Shown here in pieces: positions 60,485 to 64,000 of a stretch of DNA of 64,000 bases (positions within the stretch are counted from its first letter, which is position 1; each line of letters begins with the position of its first letter). The stretch is from Gastrodia elata (taxonomy: Eukaryota; Streptophyta; Magnoliopsida; Asparagales; Orchidaceae), in contig CM028675.1 in assembly GCA_016760335.1 (NCBI GenBank), forward strand, positions 9,294,501-9,358,500, written 5' to 3'. The position numbers and the translations under genes are program-made. Under the pieces are notes generated by a model. It made no database searches and was not told the origin of the DNA. It saw only the letters and a program-made list of their open reading frames with translations.

Positions 60485-61894
60485 AAGAGGTTGGAAACAA
60501 AATTTTCTCACTAAAGATGGTAGGCTGATCCAACTTAATTATGTGCTTAATATCATTCCTTGTTATTAGTTAAAAGATAGATCCCCAACTAAATGGGTCA
60601 TGAAGAGGATGAAATCTCTCTTTTTTAAAATTTTATGAATTCATGATAAAGAGTCTATAATGATTTGATCTTTCTGGAATGACATTACTTTTCCGGCCAA
60701 TCAGGGGGGGTCCTTAGTAATGCTTTCTCGATCAGTCTTTGGTGGAACCTTAAATACACTTACTTTTTATGGATCTCCATTCTTAAAGCCAAATATTATT
60801 CCACTGCTCATCCTACCATGGATACTAATAAAGTAACTGATTTCCTAATTGAAAAAAGGATGCTTGACAACTGGGAGGTTATGGAAGAGGTCCTCTTTTG
60901 GGATTGCGTTGATCACATTTTTGTTTGATAGGTGGGCTAATATTGGATCTTTTTGCGATCTTTATCAGCACATTTACCCCAACCTTCTCTGCTACAATAA
61001 TAATAAGTCTATTGAGCATGTATTTACTTCCAATACCCTTAGCTTTATAATTTGGAACTCCCTACCTCTCAATTAGGATAATTTTCCCTTTACTTGCACT
61101 AATAGATTATTAGGGAGGTGAAATGATGCTTTTTTAATTGTAAAATAATTTATGTGGGGAGCTTCTTCGATGCTTAAATTGTTTATCATATTTTAAATGT
61201 CAGGAACAAAGCTAAATATAACAATGTTGTCATAAATCTCAATGCCATAATTAAGCATATCCTTAATGATGATAACTCAATTTTGAATATCATTTACAGA
61301 AAAAAAAATAATTTGGTTAATATTAATATGAGAAAGGTCAATGTGCTCTTTCATGATTATGCTGCTTAGTAAAATATTTTCTTGTGTTTTTTTTTTGTTG
61401 TTGGTATGATTTGGGTCTTAATGAGTGGTGGGATGATTCTTGGCAAACTTTGATATCTTGCTTGGAATTTGTTAACTTTGTGCATGTTATAATTGGCAAA
61501 CTTTGTGAGGATGCTGTGGGGAGGTGATTATTGCTGCTGGGTGACTGGGTGTTGGGAGGAGGCTACGGGGAAGTGATTGTTGCTGGTGATCCAGAGCTGA
61601 AGAGACCGAACTATGTTGTTGCTGCTTTCTAGTTCATTCATGTGTTGTTCTATTATGCTGTGGGGAAGTGATATTGCCTCGGACCGATCTATACTGACAT
61701 TGATGGGTTGTTCTATTATGTTGTGTTGACCCTTGAGGTGGTTATTTGTAAGATGATCTATGGCATGATAAATTCAGTTTTATATTTTCTTCTTTGCATT
61801 GATCTTATGCTTTAAGTGCTACTATTATGAGTAAGTTTAGTTTTTTAAATGATGGGATTTCCTTTTTTGGGTTTAATATACAAGAACCTTACAC

Positions 61895-61896
<2 letters not shown>
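60485..61896 (+). mobile_element. L1-type LINE, 3' end of ORF2 and 3' UTR
   Basis: Decayed frames encode GW.QNFLTKDGRL..LNYVLN near 60485, ILKAKYYSTAHPTMDTNKV near 60770, and a zf-RVT-like end (NNNKSIEHVFTS..LSFIIWNSLPLN) at about 61005-61074. The 3' UTR (61380 on) runs into a TA tract at 61897. The element is 5'-truncated, as is usual for LINEs, and carries several stops. Confidence 0.75.

Positions 61897-61925
<29 letters not shown>
61897..61925. repeat. TA microsatellite between two LINE tails
   Basis: A (TA)n tract where the 3' end of a + LINE and the 3' end of a minus LINE meet. Confidence 0.85.
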
Positions 61926-61926
<1 letters not shown>

Positions 61927-62600
61927 CTTAGAGAGAGAAGAAATGATAATAATCAGGGACTAAAGAGATAGCCCTGGAGATCCCATCCCCACCCAAGCAG
62001 ACAACAAAACACAACCAGCGCCCAGCGAACAGCTCCCTAGCTTTCAGAGAGCAGGCCGGTAAGGACCAAAAGACAACCAAGATACCATAAAATTCACAAA
62101 CACCATCGCAGTCAGCAATACCAAAATACAACCAAAAGAACAGCTGAATAAGCAACCAGACCAGAAAACATAACAGAAAGTAAAGCTAGACAGAAAGATA
62201 GACTACAATTTGCACAAAGCCAGTATCCCTCACAATTATAAGGAGCCAATAAAAACTGAAAATAGAATTCACCACAACCAAATAATTGAAAAGCTGACCC
62301 TTGAAGAGACCTATCTTGTAACGCGCATGATCTGTGAGGTGGCTCCTGGACAGCCCCAAGGAGAGACCACTTCCAGTAGCGCAAACCCACAAAATTGCGG
62401 ATAAAGAACCCCCCAATCCACTAGGCAAGCATAACTTTCTTTTTGATGTTAACTGCATCAAGACCTTTCCAGCTGAACACTTTTTTATCATAAATGTTAA
62501 AATAATTTTTCACATTCTCAATAATTTTCAAGGAGGCAGCAACAGGAATCATTTGAAGATTTGAGTATTTAGCATTATTTCTAGCATTCCATATTTGTCA
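61926..62600 (-). mobile_element. L1-type LINE, ORF2 C-terminus and 3' UTR
   Basis: The minus strand encodes WNARNNAKYSN and YFNIYDKKVFSWK.LDA near 62480-62590, the C-terminal motif (IW.ARN...) of plant L1 ORF2, then a 3' UTR reaching the TA tract. Open frames inside the UTR (61928-62491 minus) are not genes. Confidence 0.65.
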
Positions 62601-62944
62601 AAATGTAAAAGCATCAAAGAGTTGGGTTTACAGAACAATGTTGTTCCTGTTTACACTAATTGTAATACTTTTCCTATGTTGTCTTCTTCTGATCTTGTTA
62701 AAACGATTAGTGCGTCCCCAAATGGTGTTGAGCTTAGAGTGGCTGTGGAAAATGTCCATAATAGAAACGTTTTTTCTACTTTTAAAAATGTTGATCACCT
62801 GATTTTGGTTGTTGGTGTAAAGAGGTTTTTGCTGAAGTTATTGAAAACATTAGCAATGTTTTGGATATTAACATATCTAAAAACACTACAGCCAATAGAA
62901 ATTCTCTCTCTTTGCACTGTTTAGGTGAATCAATCCTCGTGAAC

Positions 62945-62985
<41 letters not shown>

Positions 62986-63300
62986 ACCAACTCCCCTCCT
63001 AAAATTGGATTAGCGGTGATCCATCCATCAATGCCCACTACTCCGAAATCTAACTTCTTGATAGTTGGTCAAGTAAACTGCCCTCAATCCCCTTCAAAAA
63101 ATGAAATAGAGTCTAACAATCACAAGTCGAAAGAGCCCTCCTCCCTCATTAGCAATAATAGATTCAATCCCATTATTTGTTTAAGCGCTCACATAGGATT
63201 AACTAAAATGAAAAGCTTAGATCAAATTACTAAAAAACTCCCAAAAGCTAATATCACTAATCAGAAGGTTCATCCCGGACCTTCTTTAGTTGATCAATGA
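62601..63300 (+). pseudogene. L1-type LINE ORF1, C-terminal part with poly-C tract
   Basis: Open sequence from 62601 encodes a stretch with LVKTISASPNGVEL and, after a frame change near 62820, EVIENISNVLDINISK and NSLSLHCLGESILVNS. A 39-base C run (62946-62984) would encode prolines. The frame then continues out of phase from 63016 (IHPSMPTTPKSN) to a TGA at 63298-63300 that overlaps the ATG of ORF2 (ATGA). The missing zinc knuckle and the frame breaks mean it is not intact. Confidence 0.6.
62946..62984 (+). repeat. 39-base C homopolymer
   Basis: An uninterrupted run of 39 C inside the LINE ORF1. The frame before and after the run differs by one step. Runs this long are rare and unstable, so the length may be wrong in the assembly. 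Confidence 0.9.
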
Positions 63301-64000
63301 ATATCCTCTGCTGGAATATTAGGGGTTTGGGCAACCTTTCCTCTAAAAACCGCCTAAAACACTTAATTTTGGAAAATCACCGTAATTTTTGAACCGAAAC
63401 TTCAAAGTAAGGAATGTCCCAAAATTATGAAATTGCTTAATATTGAAAACTGTACCACTTCCTTTGCCAATAAGATTTGGATTTTTTGGAAGAATTCTTG
63501 GAATGTGGATATCTTAAACTAATGCGAGCAAGCTATTTACTTAAAAATGTCTAATCCAAGTTTTTCTTGCATTATCACTTTTGTTCATGCTAATAATCTT
63601 AGAACTGATAGACTCCTCCTTTGGAACTTTCTAAAAAATAGTCTAATTAATAACCTTCAGTGGCTCGTAGGTGGAGACTTTAATGCGGTCCTCAACGCAA
63701 ATGAATACAAAGGATATGCTCTCAATCATTCGGTTTCATCTTTCGACTTTATTTCCACCCTAATTGATTGTGGCCTAGATGACTATAATTACACGGGGGC
63801 TACTTTCACTTGGTCCAACGGTAGGAAATTTGCTCGCTTGGATAGATTTCTAATGAATAACGAGTGGTGCAACCACTTTCGTAAAATTAAAAACTACTCT
63901 CAAAATTCCTACAATTCGGATCACAAGCCGATCTTTCTTTGTGCTAGAAATCCCCCTACTACAATTAACAAATCTCTTAGATTTCAAATGTTTTGGCTGA
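63297..64000 (+). pseudogene. L1-type LINE ORF2, endonuclease domain (runs off window)
   Basis: Starts MNILCWNIRGLGN, the apurinic-endonuclease-like opening of plant L1 ORF2. A TGA follows after 31 codons, the frame then changes, and a TAA occurs near 63522. The domain is otherwise recognisable: LVGGDFNAVL (catalytic D and N), GLDDYNYTGATFTWSN, RLDRFL and SDHKPI. The reverse transcriptase lies beyond 64000. The endonuclease nicks genomic DNA to prime reverse transcription. Two nonsense changes in the visible part indicate a dead copy. Confidence 0.85.

Noticed and set aside
61928..62491. Minus-strand frames of 75-101 codons
   Set aside because: They lie in the 3' UTR of a minus LINE, overlap each other in different frames and lack motifs.

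Overview
The window looks like nuclear DNA of a flowering plant, probably a eudicot. It is AT-rich, full of microsatellites and nested retrotransposons, and holds one recognisable host gene with canonical GT-AG introns. No species is assigned. No bacterial-style operon, CRISPR array, tRNA gene or intact rRNA gene was seen.

The host gene is on the + strand (9977-41175, six coding exons). It encodes a 569-residue RGG-rich RNA-binding protein of the HABP4/PAI-RBP1 (SERBP1/Stm1-like) family. All splice junctions and phases join into one frame. Intron 2 is about 26.7 kb (11231-37916) and carries most of the local transposon load: a Ty3/gypsy chromovirus rearranged into a fold-back with two inverted arms of about 4.2 kb (12334-24599), an RTE-type LINE 3' end, a Ty1/copia integrase remnant, and a 658-bp hAT-like element with an 8-bp target duplication and an internal ORF that may be captured.

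Left of the gene (1975-7041) lie two pieces of a long gypsy LTR joined in opposite orientations. One contains an array of eleven CACGTG G-boxes, arranged as pairs 23 bp apart with a period of about 92 bp.

Right of the gene, after about 3.4 kb without genes, is a nest of gypsy pieces (44578-60065). It contains a + strand LTR, a minus-strand gag/protease remnant split by an inserted composite (Cassandra-like 5S-bearing TRIM copies plus a long LTR fragment), a minus-strand LTR of up to about 6 kb with PBS and TATA box, and an integrase-chromodomain remnant. That LTR has internal retroelement sequence on both sides, as if two head-to-tail elements shared it. It also carries tandem hairpin repeats whose stems show compensatory changes. 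The right end (60485-64000) holds three L1-type LINE pieces, two meeting tail to tail at a TA tract; the third runs out of the window and has a 39-base C tract in ORF1.

Two separate gypsy remnants share a short GT-AG intron-like gap at the same codon and phase just upstream of protease. With the intron-embedded fold-back, the G-box array and the covarying hairpin repeats, this is the most unusual content. All positions come from reading by eye; no alignment or database search was run.
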